Assembly: GCA_016708345.1 (NCBI GenBank)
Contig: JADJFX010000003.1
Location: 186,001-250,000, forward strand
From: Candidatus Rhodoferax bjergmarkensis
GTDB taxonomy: Bacteria > Pseudomonadota > Gammaproteobacteria > Burkholderiales > Burkholderiaceae_C
Direction: 5' to 3'
Length of the DNA stretch: 64,000 nucleotides
The notes below the pieces were generated by a model that was not told where the DNA came from, did not search any database, and saw only the letters and a program-made list of their open reading frames with translations. The number at the start of each line of letters is the position of its first letter. Position 1 is the stretch's first letter. The position numbers were made by a program, and so were the translations under genes. This document shows positions 45,263 through 55,340 of the stretch, in pieces.

Positions 45263-48200
45263 ATGAAATCATTACTCGACCTGTTCAAGCAGTTTGCGCC
45301 CGATGAGCATTTCAATGCCATCAAAATTGGAATGGCCTCGCCCGAGAAAATTCGGTCATGGTCTTTCGGTGAAGTCAAAAAGCCCGAGACCATCAACTAC
45401 CGTACGTTCAAGCCTGAACGCGATGGTCTGTTTTGCGCAAAAATTTTTGGCCCCATCAAGGACTATGAGTGCTTGTGCGGTAAATACAAGCGGCTCAAGC
45501 ACCGTGGTGTGATTTGTGAGAAGTGTGGCGTTGAAGTCACCCAAACCAAAGTGCGCCGGGAGCGCATGGGGCACATCGATTTGGCCGCACCTTGCGCGCA
45601 CATCTGGTTCCTGAAATCCTTGCCAAGCCGTTTGGGCTTGGTGCTGGACATGACTTTGCGTGACATTGAACGGGTGCTTTATTTTGAAGCGTATGTCGTC
45701 ACAGATCCAGGTATGACTCCTCTGAAGAAGTTCAGCATCATGTCGGAAGATGACTTTGATGCCAAATTCAAAGAGTACGGTGACGAGTTTCAGGCCAAGA
45801 TGGGCGCTGAAGGCATCAAGGATTTGTTGCAAAGCATTGACATTGACGGTTCGATCGAAAAACTTCGCAATGACCCCAGCGGTTCTGAGCTGAAGATCAA
45901 GAAGAACACCAAGCGTCTGAAATTGCTTGAGGCATTCAAAAAATCCGGCATCAAACCCGAGTGGATGGTGCTGGAAGTTTTGCCAGTGTTGCCACCTGAT
46001 TTGCGTCCACTGGTGCCACTGGATGGTGGACGTTTTGCCACGTCGGACCTGAATGATTTGTACCGTCGTGTGATCAATCGCAACAGCCGTTTACGCCGTC
46101 TGCTTGAACTCAAGGCACCCGAGATCATTGCGCGCAATGAAAAGCGCATGTTGCAAGAGGCGGTGGATTCACTGCTGGACAACGGTCGCCGCGGTAAAGC
46201 AATGACGGGTGCCAACAAGCGTGCGCTCAAGTCATTGGCCGACATGATCAAAGGTAAATCGGGCCGTTTCCGCCAGAACTTGCTCGGTAAGCGCGTTGAC
46301 TACTCCGGTCGTTCCGTGATTGTGGTGGGTCCAACACTCAAGCTTCACCAGTGTGGCTTGCCCAAGCTGATGGCGCTCGAATTGTTCAAGCCTTTCATCT
46401 TCGCGCGTTTGGAGGCCATGGGGATTGCCACCACCATCAAAGCGGCCAAGAAGGAAGTTGAAACGGGCACGCCGGTGGTGTGGGACATTCTGGAAGAGGT
46501 CATTAAAGAGCACCCCGTGATGCTCAACCGAGCGCCTACTTTGCACCGTTTGGGTATTCAGGCGTTTGAGCCTATCTTGATCGAAGGCAAGGCCATTCAG
46601 CTGCATCCCCTCGTTTGTGCGGCCTTCAATGCCGACTTCGACGGTGACCAGATGGCAGTTCACGTACCCCTGTCGGTGGAAGCGCAGGTGGAGTGCCGAA
46701 CGCTGATGCTGGCCTCCAACAACGTGCTGTTTCCGTCCAACGGTGAGCCGTCGATTGTGCCGTCGCAAGACGTTGTGCTGGGTTTGTACTACACGACCCG
46801 CGACCGCATCAATGGCAAGGGAGAAGGGTTGATCTTTTCCGATATTGGTGAAGTCCAGCGTGCTTTTGACGCGGGCGAGGTAGAACTGACTGCTCGCATC
46901 AACGTGCGACTGACCGAGTACACCAAGAACAAAGAAACAGGTGAGTTGGTTCCTTCTACCAAGCTTTATGAAACCACTGCGGGCCGTGCTTTGTTGTCGG
47001 AAATATTGCCCAAGGGACTTCCGTTTGCAAATATCAACAAAGCGCTGAAGAAAAAGGAAATTTCAAAGCTCATCAATGTCTCATTCCGCAAATGCGGACT
47101 GAAAGATACAGTTGTGTTTGCCGATAAGCTGCTGCAATATGGATTCCGACTGGCAACCAAGGCCGGCATCTCGATCTGTATTGATGACATGCTGGTGCCG
47201 ACTGAAAAGCAGGGCATCATTGATCGCGCCGAAAAAGAAGTTAAGGAAATCGCGCAACAGTACACATCGGGCTTGGTGACCTCTGGCGAGCGCTACAACA
47301 AGGTGGTGGACATTTGGGGCAAGGCTGGGGACGAAGTGTCCAAGGTCATGATGGCGCAGCTTTCCAAAGAACAGGTGATTGACCGTCATGGCAATCAGGT
47401 TCAGCAGGAGTCCTTCAACTCCATTTACATGATGGCTGACTCGGGTGCCCGTGGTTCTGCGGCTCAGATTCGGCAGGTGGCCGGTATGCGCGGCTTGATG
47501 GCCAAACCAGACGGCTCCATCATTGAGACCCCAATTACGGCGAACTTCCGTGAAGGTCTGAATGTGTTGGAATACTTCATCTCAACCCACGGTGCCCGTA
47601 AAGGTCTCGCGGATACGGCGTTGAAAACGGCCAATTCAGGCTACCTGACACGTCGTTTGGTGGATGTGACGCAAGACTTGGTGGTGACCGAGCAAGACTG
47701 TGGCACCCATGGTGGCTATCTGATGCGAGCCATCGTTGAGGGCGGTGAAGTTATTGAGTCCTTGCGTGATCGTATTTTGGGACGCACAACCGCAGATGAT
47801 GTTCTTCACCCAGAGAATCGTTCCGTTCTGGCCGTTGCCGGCACCATGCTGGACGAAGATTTGATTGATGAGCTTGAAGTCGCTGGCGTCGATGAAGTCA
47901 AAGTGCGTACCGCGCTGACTTGCGAAACTCGTTTTGGTATTTGTGCCAAATGTTACGGTCGCGATCTCGGTAGGGGTGGCTTGGTCAATGGCGGTGAGGC
48001 AGTGGGTGTCATTGCTGCGCAGTCCATCGGTGAGCCAGGCACGCAGTTGACCATGCGCACTTTCCACATTGGTGGTGCCGCTTCGCGTGCCGCCATTGCG
48101 TCTAGCGTGGAGGCCAAATCAAACGGCAGCATCGGCTTCAATGCCACCATGCGCTATGTGACGAATGGCAAGAAAGAACTGGTGGTGATTTCCCGTTCGG

Positions 48201-49480
48201 GTGAAATCGTCATTCATGATGAGCATGGTCGTGAACGTGAACGCCATAAGGTACCGTATGGCGCGGTGCTGGCGGTGAAAGCAGATCAGACCATCAAGTC
48301 GGGCACCATTCTTGCCAATTGGGATCCGCTGACGCGCCCGATCATTACCGAGTTTGCAGGTAAGGCCCAGTTCGAAAATGTCGAAGAAGGGCTGACAGTT
48401 GCGAGGCAGGTGGACGAGGTGACAGGGCTTTCCACCTTGGTTGTGATTGATCCGAAGCGCCGTGGTTCGGCCAAAGTCATCCGGCCACAGGTCAAGTTGA
48501 TTGACGCCTCCGGCAACGAGGTGAAGATTCCGGGCACCGACCATTCCGTGACCATCGGGTTCCCGGTGGGGGCTCTGGTTCAGGTTCGTGACGGTCAGGA
48601 TGTAGGTCCTGGCGAGGTGTTGGCGCGTATTCCGATCGAGGGCCAGAAAACGCGCGACATTACCGGTGGTTTGCCGCGGGTTGCTGAGTTGTTTGAGGCG
48701 CGTTCGCCGAAAGACAAAGGCGTTTTGGCCGAAATGACGGGTACCGTGTCCTTCGGTAAAGAGACCAAAGGCAAAATTCGTTTGCAAATCACGGATCCTG
48801 AAGGCTCCGTCTGGGAAGAACTCGTGCCCAAGGAAAAGAACATCTTGGTGCATGAAGGCCAGGTCGTTAACAAGGGCGAAAGTGTTGTGGACGGTCCCGC
48901 TGATCCACAGGACATCTTGCGGCTGCTCGGCTCGGAAGAACTGGCTCGCTACATTGTGGACGAGGTACAAGATGTCTACCGCTTGCAGGGTGTGAAGATC
49001 AACGACAAGCACATTGAAGTGATTGTTCGCCAGATGTTGCGCCGGGTGGTGGTCGAGAGCGCGGGAGATTCCAGGTACATCAATGGCGAACAAGTCGAGC
49101 GCTCCGAAATGCTCAATACCAATGACGCATTGCGTGGCGAAGGGAAAATTCCAGCGACCTACACCAATTTGCTGCTCGGTATTACCAAAGCGTCACTGTC
49201 GACTGACAGTTTTATCAGCGCGGCGTCCTTCCAGGAAACAACGCGTGTGCTGACCGAAGCTGCCATTATGGGCAAACGGGATGAATTGCGCGGCTTGAAG
49301 GAAAACGTGATTGTCGGCCGACTGATTCCGGCTGGCACTGGCTTGGCCTATCACGAGGCTCGCAAAGTACGCGAGAGCATGGATGACGCCGAGCGTCGTG
49401 CCATTGCTGATGCTGAGGCATTGGAGCTTGCGGGAACCGCCGAGACTGAATCTGCCAGCGAAGGTGCACAAACCGAGTAG
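45263..49480 (+). CDS. rpoC: RNA polymerase subunit beta'
   Basis: Largest polymerase subunit, 1405 aa, full length. It has the N-terminal zinc ribbon (CLCGKYKRLKHRGVICEKCG), the active-site Mg motif NADFDGDQMAVH at about residues 455-466, the second Zn site (CETRFGICAKCYGRDL) and the trigger-loop region. It starts 24 nt after rpoB with AAAAGGA upstream and ends before a strong terminator. Confidence 0.99.
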   Translation: MKSLLDLFKQFAPDEHFNAIKIGMASPEKIRSWSFGEVKKPETINYRTFKPERDGLFCAKIFGPIKDYECLCGKYKRLKHRGVICEKCGVEVTQTKVRRERMGHIDLAAPCAHIWFLKSLPSRLGLVLDMTLRDIERVLYFEAYVVTDPGMTPLKKFSIMSEDDFDAKFKEYGDEFQAKMGAEGIKDLLQSIDIDGSIEKLRNDPSGSELKIKKNTKRLKLLEAFKKSGIKPEWMVLEVLPVLPPDLRPLVPLDGGRFATSDLNDLYRRVINRNSRLRRLLELKAPEIIARNEKRMLQEAVDSLLDNGRRGKAMTGANKRALKSLADMIKGKSGRFRQNLLGKRVDYSGRSVIVVGPTLKLHQCGLPKLMALELFKPFIFARLEAMGIATTIKAAKKEVETGTPVVWDILEEVIKEHPVMLNRAPTLHRLGIQAFEPILIEGKAIQLHPLVCAAFNADFDGDQMAVHVPLSVEAQVECRTLMLASNNVLFPSNGEPSIVPSQDVVLGLYYTTRDRINGKGEGLIFSDIGEVQRAFDAGEVELTARINVRLTEYTKNKETGELVPSTKLYETTAGRALLSEILPKGLPFANINKALKKKEISKLINVSFRKCGLKDTVVFADKLLQYGFRLATKAGISICIDDMLVPTEKQGIIDRAEKEVKEIAQQYTSGLVTSGERYNKVVDIWGKAGDEVSKVMMAQLSKEQVIDRHGNQVQQESFNSIYMMADSGARGSAAQIRQVAGMRGLMAKPDGSIIETPITANFREGLNVLEYFISTHGARKGLADTALKTANSGYLTRRLVDVTQDLVVTEQDCGTHGGYLMRAIVEGGEVIESLRDRILGRTTADDVLHPENRSVLAVAGTMLDEDLIDELEVAGVDEVKVRTALTCETRFGICAKCYGRDLGRGGLVNGGEAVGVIAAQSIGEPGTQLTMRTFHIGGAASRAAIASSVEAKSNGSIGFNATMRYVTNGKKELVVISRSGEIVIHDEHGRERERHKVPYGAVLAVKADQTIKSGTILANWDPLTRPIITEFAGKAQFENVEEGLTVARQVDEVTGLSTLVVIDPKRRGSAKVIRPQVKLIDASGNEVKIPGTDHSVTIGFPVGALVQVRDGQDVGPGEVLARIPIEGQKTRDITGGLPRVAELFEARSPKDKGVLAEMTGTVSFGKETKGKIRLQITDPEGSVWEELVPKEKNILVHEGQVVNKGESVVDGPADPQDILRLLGSEELARYIVDEVQDVYRLQGVKINDKHIEVIVRQMLRRVVVESAGDSRYINGEQVERSEMLNTNDALRGEGKIPATYTNLLLGITKASLSTDSFISAASFQETTRVLTEAAIMGKRDELRGLKENVIVGRLIPAGTGLAYHEARKVRESMDDAERRAIADAEALELAGTAETESASEGAQTE

Positions 49481-49508
49481 TTTGCAATTTGCTGTTGCTC
49501 AAGGCATA

Positions 49509-49547
49509 CGCCTCAAGTCCCATTTATTAGGGGCTTGAGGCGTTTTT
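49509..49547 (+). terminator. Rho-independent terminator after rpoC
   Basis: CGCCTCAAGTCCC and GGGGCTTGAGGCG form a long stem with an eight-base loop, followed by five T. It closes the rpl-rpo transcription unit. Confidence 0.92.
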
Positions 49548-49583
49548 CGCTTGTTATCTGGGTCAAATTTGGGCTTTTCCCAC

Positions 49584-50144
49584 ATGAATGATTCTGTCTT
49601 GCTCTGGATTGTTTGCGCCGTGTTGGTATTTTGGTTTGTAGGTGCCTACAACCGTCTGGTACGTCTGCGCTCTAAGGCCATTGCGTCATTCGCGCTGCTG
49701 GAGGGTTTGTTTGACCAGTACATCGTGGCGGTGAGGGCGCACGGTCTGGGCTTGGGCAGCCAACAATTGTTGGATGATTGTGCGACCCAAAATGATGGTT
49801 TTTTGATTGCATGGCAGGGGTTGTCGGCAGCGGTTGAGCAATTTGGTGCCTCCTTGCGGGCAGTTCATCTTCAGCCTCTGGATGGTCCGGCCATGAGTGC
49901 TTTGAGTACGGCGCACGGAACCTTGGGTTTGTCGTGGGAGCGCCTTCGGTGTTTGCCGGATGATCTGGCGGGGCCTACGCTGCCCGATGACTTTCTGGCG
50001 CAATGGGCGCACATTACCATTCAGGTGGAAATGGCCCAGTCAGAATTTAACCGGCTTGTTTTGGATTACAACGAGGCCATAGGCCAATTTCCAGCTTTGT
50101 TATTGGCATGGATTTTCGATTTCAAACCGGCGCAGTCCATTTAG
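49584..50144 (+). CDS. LemA-like membrane protein
   Basis: A 186 aa protein with one N-terminal membrane segment (LLWIVCAVLVFWFVGAYNRL) and a long helical cytoplasmic or periplasmic part. The N-terminal AYNRLVRLRSKAIASFALLE and the C-terminal FNRLVLDYNEAIGQFPALLL are typical of LemA proteins, though the middle is divergent. Function unknown. ATG 49584 starts just before the membrane segment. It lies 15 nt before rsmB and probably shares its mRNA. Confidence 0.7.
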   Translation: MNDSVLLWIVCAVLVFWFVGAYNRLVRLRSKAIASFALLEGLFDQYIVAVRAHGLGLGSQQLLDDCATQNDGFLIAWQGLSAAVEQFGASLRAVHLQPLDGPAMSALSTAHGTLGLSWERLRCLPDDLAGPTLPDDFLAQWAHITIQVEMAQSEFNRLVLDYNEAIGQFPALLLAWIFDFKPAQSI

Positions 50145-50158
50145 CAAAGCGGACTCAC

Positions 50159-51478
50159 ATGAACGAACAACAAATTCCCTTGTGGCGCCAGTTACAAGCA
50201 GTCGCTGCCGTCTTGGTGGCAATTCGTTCTGGTAAGTCAGGAACTGCCGCGTTGGATGAGGTTCATACCGACTTGCGACCCGGTGTGCAAGCCTTGGTAT
50301 TTCATGTTTTACGTTCATTGGGGCGGGCACAGGCTCTGCGCCAGCAACTGGTTGGTCGCGCGGCACCACCACCGGTTGATGCTTTGCTGTGTGCCGCCTT
50401 GGCACTGGTATGGCGGGAGGATGATGCTCCCTACGATGCGTTCACATTGGTTAATCAGGCGGTGGACGCCGCCAAGAAGAGCCCGGCGACCCGAATGCAA
50501 GCCAATTTTGTCAATGCTTGTTTGCGACGCTTTCTTCGGGAACGCGACACGCTTATTGCCATGACTGAAAAAGACCCGGTGGCTGTATGGAATCATCCAA
50601 AATGGTGGATTGACCGACTCAGAAATGAATGGCCCCAAAGCTGGCAGGCCATTTTGATGGCCAATAACCGCCATGCCCCAATGACGCTGCGCGTCAATGC
50701 ACGGCGCTCAACTGTGCCGGCCTATTTGCAAAAACTGCAAGAAGCGGGAATGACGGCAGCAGGTGTTGGCGTCAGTGGTGTCACGTTGGACCAGCCCAAG
50801 CCCGTTCAAAAGTTACCCGGCTTTTCAGAGGGTGTTGTGTCGGTGCAGGATGCAGCCGCCCAACTGGCCGCCCCATTGCTGTTAACCGGCTTGCGGTCGG
50901 AGCATCCACTGCGCGTATTGGATGCCTGTGCTGCGCCAGGTGGTAAAACCGCGCACTTGCTGGAAATAGCAGACGGCGCTGTCACGGCTTTGGATGTCGA
51001 TTCAGCCCGTTGCGAGCGAATTCACCAGACCTTGCATCGATTGCACCTGCAAGCCCGTATTGTGGTGGCAGATGCCGCCAATGTAGCGACTTGGTGGGAT
51101 GGTCAGCTGTTTGACGCCATTTTGCTGGATGCTCCTTGCTCTGCCTCCGGCATTGTCAGGCGGCACCCGGATATTCGCTGGTTGCGCAGGGAATCGGATA
51201 TCTCCCAGCTTGCCGCCATCCAGGCTAGCTTGCTTACAAGCTTGTGGGCCTTGCTCAAACCCGGCGGACGTTTGCTTTATTGCACCTGTTCTGTGTTCAA
51301 GGATGAAGGGGAGATGCAGATACAAACGTTTCTTGCGCACAACACCCAAGCCACATTACTGCCTTCACCCGGCCATTTAGTACCTCCTGCTGCTCACAAC
51401 AGCGACGCTGTCCCGGACAATCCTTTGGGTGACCAAGACGGCTTCTATTACGCATTGCTTGAAAAACACCTGGACTAA
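50159..51478 (+). CDS. rsmB: 16S rRNA (cytosine-967-C5)-methyltransferase RsmB
   Basis: Methylates C967 of 16S rRNA. It is 439 aa: a NusB-like RNA-binding domain (about 1-140, FTLVNQAVDAAKKSPATRMQ) and a methyltransferase domain with the cofactor motif LDACAAPGGKTAHLLE and the two functional Cys in LLDAPCSASGIVRRHPDIRW and YCTCSVFKDEGE. ATG 50159 is chosen because the protein body starts there. Its last 50 nt overlap the DUF4390 gene. Confidence 0.95.
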   Translation: MNEQQIPLWRQLQAVAAVLVAIRSGKSGTAALDEVHTDLRPGVQALVFHVLRSLGRAQALRQQLVGRAAPPPVDALLCAALALVWREDDAPYDAFTLVNQAVDAAKKSPATRMQANFVNACLRRFLRERDTLIAMTEKDPVAVWNHPKWWIDRLRNEWPQSWQAILMANNRHAPMTLRVNARRSTVPAYLQKLQEAGMTAAGVGVSGVTLDQPKPVQKLPGFSEGVVSVQDAAAQLAAPLLLTGLRSEHPLRVLDACAAPGGKTAHLLEIADGAVTALDVDSARCERIHQTLHRLHLQARIVVADAANVATWWDGQLFDAILLDAPCSASGIVRRHPDIRWLRRESDISQLAAIQASLLTSLWALLKPGGRLLYCTCSVFKDEGEMQIQTFLAHNTQATLLPSPGHLVPPAAHNSDAVPDNPLGDQDGFYYALLEKHLD

Positions 51479-52070
51479 GTTCATCGGGTTGCTGGCGTTT
51501 GCGTGTCTGATGTTCGGCGCGGCTGGGGTCACGTGGGCCCAGGCCACGGCACCGGAAATCTCCCGGTTTCGACTCGAGAGGGCAGGTGACGCCATCTTGC
51601 TTTCCACAGAACTTCAATTTGAGTTGCCGACCGCCGTGGAAGAAGCCCTCATGAAGGGTGTGGCGGTCGTGTTCGTGGCCGAAGCGGAGGTTACACGGGA
51701 GCGTTGGTACTGGATGAATAAAAAAATCGTCAGTACAGAGCGACACATGCGCCTGACCTTTCAACCTCTGACGCGTCGGTGGCGACTCAATGTGGCTTCG
51801 GGTCTCATGACCAATACCGGTTTGGGGGTTGCCCTGAACCAGACCTTTGACTCGCTGACCGATGCGCTGGCTGCGGTCCAGAGACTGTCGCGCTGGAAGA
51901 TTGCAGACGTTACCGGGATGGAGCTGGAGCGCCGCCATTGGGTTGACTTCAGATTCCGCTTGGATGCCTCGCAGTTGCCGCGACCCTTGCAGATCGGTAC
52001 GCTGGGGCAGTCAGAGTGGAATATCTCGATGTCCCACGTCCAGCCGCTTGTCCTGGAATCCAGCCCGTGA
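51429..52070 (+). CDS. DUF4390 protein (exported or membrane-anchored)
   Basis: A 213 aa protein of unknown function, family DUF4390, which regularly sits between rsmB and an NtrY-like kinase in betaproteobacteria. An N-terminal hydrophobic segment (FIGLLAFACLMFGAAGVTWA) looks like a signal peptide or anchor; the rest is a predicted beta-rich domain (LERAGDAILLSTELQFELP.., RWRLNVASG). GTG at 51429 is inside rsmB; a later start is possible but none is better. The stop overlaps the start of the kinase gene. It may influence the kinase's sensing, but this rests only on synteny. Confidence 0.8.
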   Translation: MTKTASITHCLKNTWTKFIGLLAFACLMFGAAGVTWAQATAPEISRFRLERAGDAILLSTELQFELPTAVEEALMKGVAVVFVAEAEVTRERWYWMNKKIVSTERHMRLTFQPLTRRWRLNVASGLMTNTGLGVALNQTFDSLTDALAAVQRLSRWKIADVTGMELERRHWVDFRFRLDASQLPRPLQIGTLGQSEWNISMSHVQPLVLESSP

Positions 52071-54358
52071 TGGTTGTCGGCAAGATGGCCACAGCAACGT
52101 CCCGGGTCACCGTGAAGCATTCAAATGCTGTTCGCTGGACGATTGGTGTGGCCATGGCCGCCATGGTGGCTGTCGGGCTTGTACTTTTGTTTCTTCTTAC
52201 GCAAGCAACCTCCAACCGGGAAATGTACGAAGCCAATTACGCGCGGCTTTTTGCGTTGAATGTGGTGGTGGCAAGTTTTTTGTTGATCGTGATCGTGTGG
52301 ATGGCCTATCGCCTGATGAAGCGATTGCGCCAGGGCAAGTTTGGCAGCCGGTTGCTGGTCAGGCTGGCAGCCGTTTTTGCGCTTGCTGGGTTTGCCCCCG
52401 GTGTTTTGATTTACGTGGTTTCCTACCAGTTTGTGTCGCGCTCCATTGAAAGCTGGTTTGACGTCAAGGTGGAGGGGGCGCTCGATGCCGGTGTGAGTCT
52501 GGGCCGGGTGACGCTCGAAACATTGGCCGCTGATTTGGTGGGCAAAGCGCGGGCGTCGGCGCAGCAGCTGGCAGACGCACGGGATGTCAACCCGGTCTTG
52601 TCACTGGAGCGCGCGCGCGAGCAACTCGGTGCCAATGACTTGTTGCTGTGGAGTGCTTCAGGGCAACTGATTGCGGCGGCAGGAGATTCAAGGTACCAAC
52701 TCAGTCCGGATCGTCCGAGTGCGCAGCAGTTTCGCCAGGCCCGGTCACAGCGTGCCTTCTCCTGGATTGAAGGGCTGGATGATGTTGTTGCCGGGGTGGC
52801 TCCAGATGCACGCATCAAGGCTCTGGTGCTCGTTGCCAGCACCAGTGTCTCCATTTTGGGTGAGTCCCGTTTTCTTCTGGTTACCCAGCGTTTGCCGCCT
52901 ACGCTGGTGGCAAACGCGTTGGCGGTTACAGAGGCAAACCGGGAGTACCAGGAGCGGGCGCTTGCGCGCGAAGGCCTGCGCCGCATGTACATCGGAACCC
53001 TGACGCTGAGCCTGTTTTTGGCGGTGTTCGGTGCTGTTTTGCTGGCCGTTTTGCTGGGCAATCAGATTGCGCGCCCTTTGCTGCTGCTCGCCGATGGTGT
53101 GCGGCAAGTTGCGGCGGGCGATTTAACGCCCAAAGCCTTTTTGCACGGCACGGACGAACTCGGTGGCTTGACGAGGTCATTCTCCCAAATGACCCAGCAA
53201 CTCGCTGATGCAAGGCAGGCGGTTCAGGCCAGCATGGAGCAGGTCAATGCCGCACGAGCCAATTTGCAAACCATATTGGACAATTTGACGGCAGGGGTCA
53301 TGGTGCTTGACGCGCGTGGAATCATCCAGTCATCCAATCCGGGGGCTTCACGCATTCTCAAGGTACCAGCGGCGTCCTTTGAGGGGCACCGTCTGGTCGA
53401 TATTGAAGGGTTGCAGGCGTTTGGTGAAAATGTTCAAGCCCAGTTTGACTCGTTCCAGAGTGCTCGCCTCGAACATGGCCAGGACCACTGGCAGAAATCT
53501 TTTGAAATCGGCAGGTCAAGCGCCGAACAACTGGGCAGGGAAATTCAGAATGCTATTGTTTTGGTAGCTCGTGGCGCAGAACTACCGGGCGCAAACAGGT
53601 TATTGGTCTTTGATGATATTTCTGAAATCGTGTCGGCACAGCGTTCGCAGGCTTGGGGGGAAGTTGCCAGACGCTTGGCACACGAAATCAAGAACCCCCT
53701 GACTCCCATACAGTTGTCGGCCGAGCGTTTGGAAATGAAGCTGGCGGACAAACTGGCCCCAACAGAACTGGCCCTGCTGACCAAGTCCGTCAAAACCATT
53801 GTGGACCAGGTTGACGCCATGAAGCGGCTGGTGAATGAATTTCGGGACTATGCCCGGCTTCCAGCGGCAGAACTCAAATCGATTGATTTGAATGCCCTGG
53901 TGGCGGAAGTGTTGCAAATGTATGCCAGTGAAAATGCACGGGTCCCGGTGCGAATGGAGCTTGATCCAAACTGCCCCCGGGTGCTTGGCGATGCGCAACA
54001 ACTGCGGCAGGTGATGCATAACCTGCTACAAAATGCGCAGGACTCAACCGAATCCGCAGGCCCCGGCGCGGAAGGATCGGGGGTGCTCATCAAGACGCAT
54101 TGCACCGACAGTGCCCGGCGGGTTCGGCTCACTGTTCTGGATGGCGGCACCGGGTTTCCAGAGCATATTCTTAAACGGGCGTTTGAGCCCTATGTCACCA
54201 CCAAGGCCAAAGGCACCGGATTGGGGCTGGCTGTGGTCAAAAAAATTGCCGATGAGCACGGCTCCCGCGTCGATATTGCCAACCGCGTCGCCGATGGGAA
54301 GGTGGTAGGCGCTCAAGTGTCGTTATCATTCGCCATTGAAAATGTCGTTCCGGTTTAA
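52070..54358 (+). CDS. NtrY-like membrane sensor histidine kinase
   Basis: A 762 aa kinase. Order: two membrane segments near residues 25-45 and 60-80, a third near 110-130, a periplasmic sensor (about 135-320), a fourth membrane segment (about 320-345), HAMP, PAS (NLTAGVMVLDARGIIQSSNP), HisKA with His538 (RRLAHEIKNPLTPIQLSAER) and the ATPase (MHNLLQNAQDS, GTGLGLAVVKKI). ATG 52070 overlaps the DUF4390 stop (TGATG). The partner regulator follows after 50 nt. NtrYX systems often control nitrogen, redox or envelope genes; the target here is not shown by the sequence. Confidence 0.92.
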   Translation: MVVGKMATATSRVTVKHSNAVRWTIGVAMAAMVAVGLVLLFLLTQATSNREMYEANYARLFALNVVVASFLLIVIVWMAYRLMKRLRQGKFGSRLLVRLAAVFALAGFAPGVLIYVVSYQFVSRSIESWFDVKVEGALDAGVSLGRVTLETLAADLVGKARASAQQLADARDVNPVLSLERAREQLGANDLLLWSASGQLIAAAGDSRYQLSPDRPSAQQFRQARSQRAFSWIEGLDDVVAGVAPDARIKALVLVASTSVSILGESRFLLVTQRLPPTLVANALAVTEANREYQERALAREGLRRMYIGTLTLSLFLAVFGAVLLAVLLGNQIARPLLLLADGVRQVAAGDLTPKAFLHGTDELGGLTRSFSQMTQQLADARQAVQASMEQVNAARANLQTILDNLTAGVMVLDARGIIQSSNPGASRILKVPAASFEGHRLVDIEGLQAFGENVQAQFDSFQSARLEHGQDHWQKSFEIGRSSAEQLGREIQNAIVLVARGAELPGANRLLVFDDISEIVSAQRSQAWGEVARRLAHEIKNPLTPIQLSAERLEMKLADKLAPTELALLTKSVKTIVDQVDAMKRLVNEFRDYARLPAAELKSIDLNALVAEVLQMYASENARVPVRMELDPNCPRVLGDAQQLRQVMHNLLQNAQDSTESAGPGAEGSGVLIKTHCTDSARRVRLTVLDGGTGFPEHILKRAFEPYVTTKAKGTGLGLAVVKKIADEHGSRVDIANRVADGKVVGAQVSLSFAIENVVPV

Positions 54359-54408
54359 CGTGAAAAATAGCTGGGCGATACAAGAACATTCAAGAGGCAA
54401 GACAAATC

Positions 54409-55089
54409 ATGGCAAACATATTGGTGGTAGATGATGAGCTGGGTATCCGCGATCTGTTGTCGGAAATCCTGAACGATGAGGGGCACAGTGTTGAAGTTGC
54501 AGAAAATGCAGCGCAAGCGCGAGCCGCCCGGTTGCGTGATCGACCTGATTTGGTTCTGCTTGACATCTGGATGCCCGATACCGACGGCGTGACCCTGCTC
54601 AAGGAGTGGTCCTCCACCGGCGTTCTGACGATGCCGGTGATCATGATGAGTGGCCATGCCACCATTGACACTGCCGTCGAGGCCACCAAGATCGGTGCGA
54701 TGGCATTTCTGGAGAAGCCCATCACCATGCAAAAGCTGCTCAAAGCGGTCGAACAGGGTTTGGCCCGTGGCACGGTTCGCAAGCTTTCAATGCCCTTGAT
54801 GCCACAACCGTTGTTGCAGGTGGTCGATTCCGGTGTGTCTCCTGTTCATGCCGGGGTGTCGAGTGTTGCAGACGCGGGGCCCCAATCCCAGCAAAGCTTC
54901 ATGCTTGACAAGCCCTTGCGTGAGTCCCGTGATGAGTTCGAGAAAGCCTATTTTGAATACCACCTTGCCAGAGAAAATGGCTCCATGACCCGAGTGGCGG
55001 AAAAAACCGGCCTTGAGAGAACACATCTTTATCGCAAATTAAAGCAATTGGGCGTCGATTTAACACGGGGCAAGCGCAATGCAGCCTGA
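54409..55089 (+). CDS. NtrX-like response regulator without AAA+ domain
   Basis: A 226 aa regulator: receiver with Asp52 (LVLLDIWMPDTDG) at residues 1-120, a linker, and a Fis-type helix-turn-helix at the end (GSMTRVAEKTGLERTHLYRK). NtrX usually carries a sigma-54 ATPase domain of about 240 aa between the two; here it is absent, leaving a PrrA/RegA-like layout. Family phrases such as EKPITMQKLLKAVE and RDEFEKAYFEYHLARENG still point to NtrX ancestry. It should act with ordinary sigma-70 promoters. It is the last gene of the rsmB operon. Confidence 0.92.
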   Translation: MANILVVDDELGIRDLLSEILNDEGHSVEVAENAAQARAARLRDRPDLVLLDIWMPDTDGVTLLKEWSSTGVLTMPVIMMSGHATIDTAVEATKIGAMAFLEKPITMQKLLKAVEQGLARGTVRKLSMPLMPQPLLQVVDSGVSPVHAGVSSVADAGPQSQQSFMLDKPLRESRDEFEKAYFEYHLARENGSMTRVAEKTGLERTHLYRKLKQLGVDLTRGKRNAA

Positions 55090-55090
55090 C

Positions 55091-55134
55091 TTTCATGATT
55101 CCCAATGCGCAGCACCTGGCATCATGAAAGTTTG
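55091..55134 (+). terminator. Inverted repeat after the response regulator gene
   Basis: ACTTTCATGAT and ATCATGAAAGT match perfectly as an 11-bp inverted repeat with a loop of about 21 nt, 2 nt after the stop, followed by TTGTATTTT. Probably a terminator; a regulator binding site is an alternative because the arms are AT-rich. Confidence 0.55.
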
Positions 55135-55340
55135 TATTTTCAGGTCAAGCAAGCGTGCAAACATAGAATAGGAACAGGCGGGCGCTGGTAGTCGGGTGTA
55201 AACCTGGTGCATCGCAGCGCATCCCAACTCCCTTGGCCCCCCCTGAGGCCTTGTTCCTTGCCACATCCTGAACGATGTGCAACCCAATCAGCGCAACCAC
55301 TAATTGAATGGCTTGAACTCTTCAGAGTCCGCATCCCACC

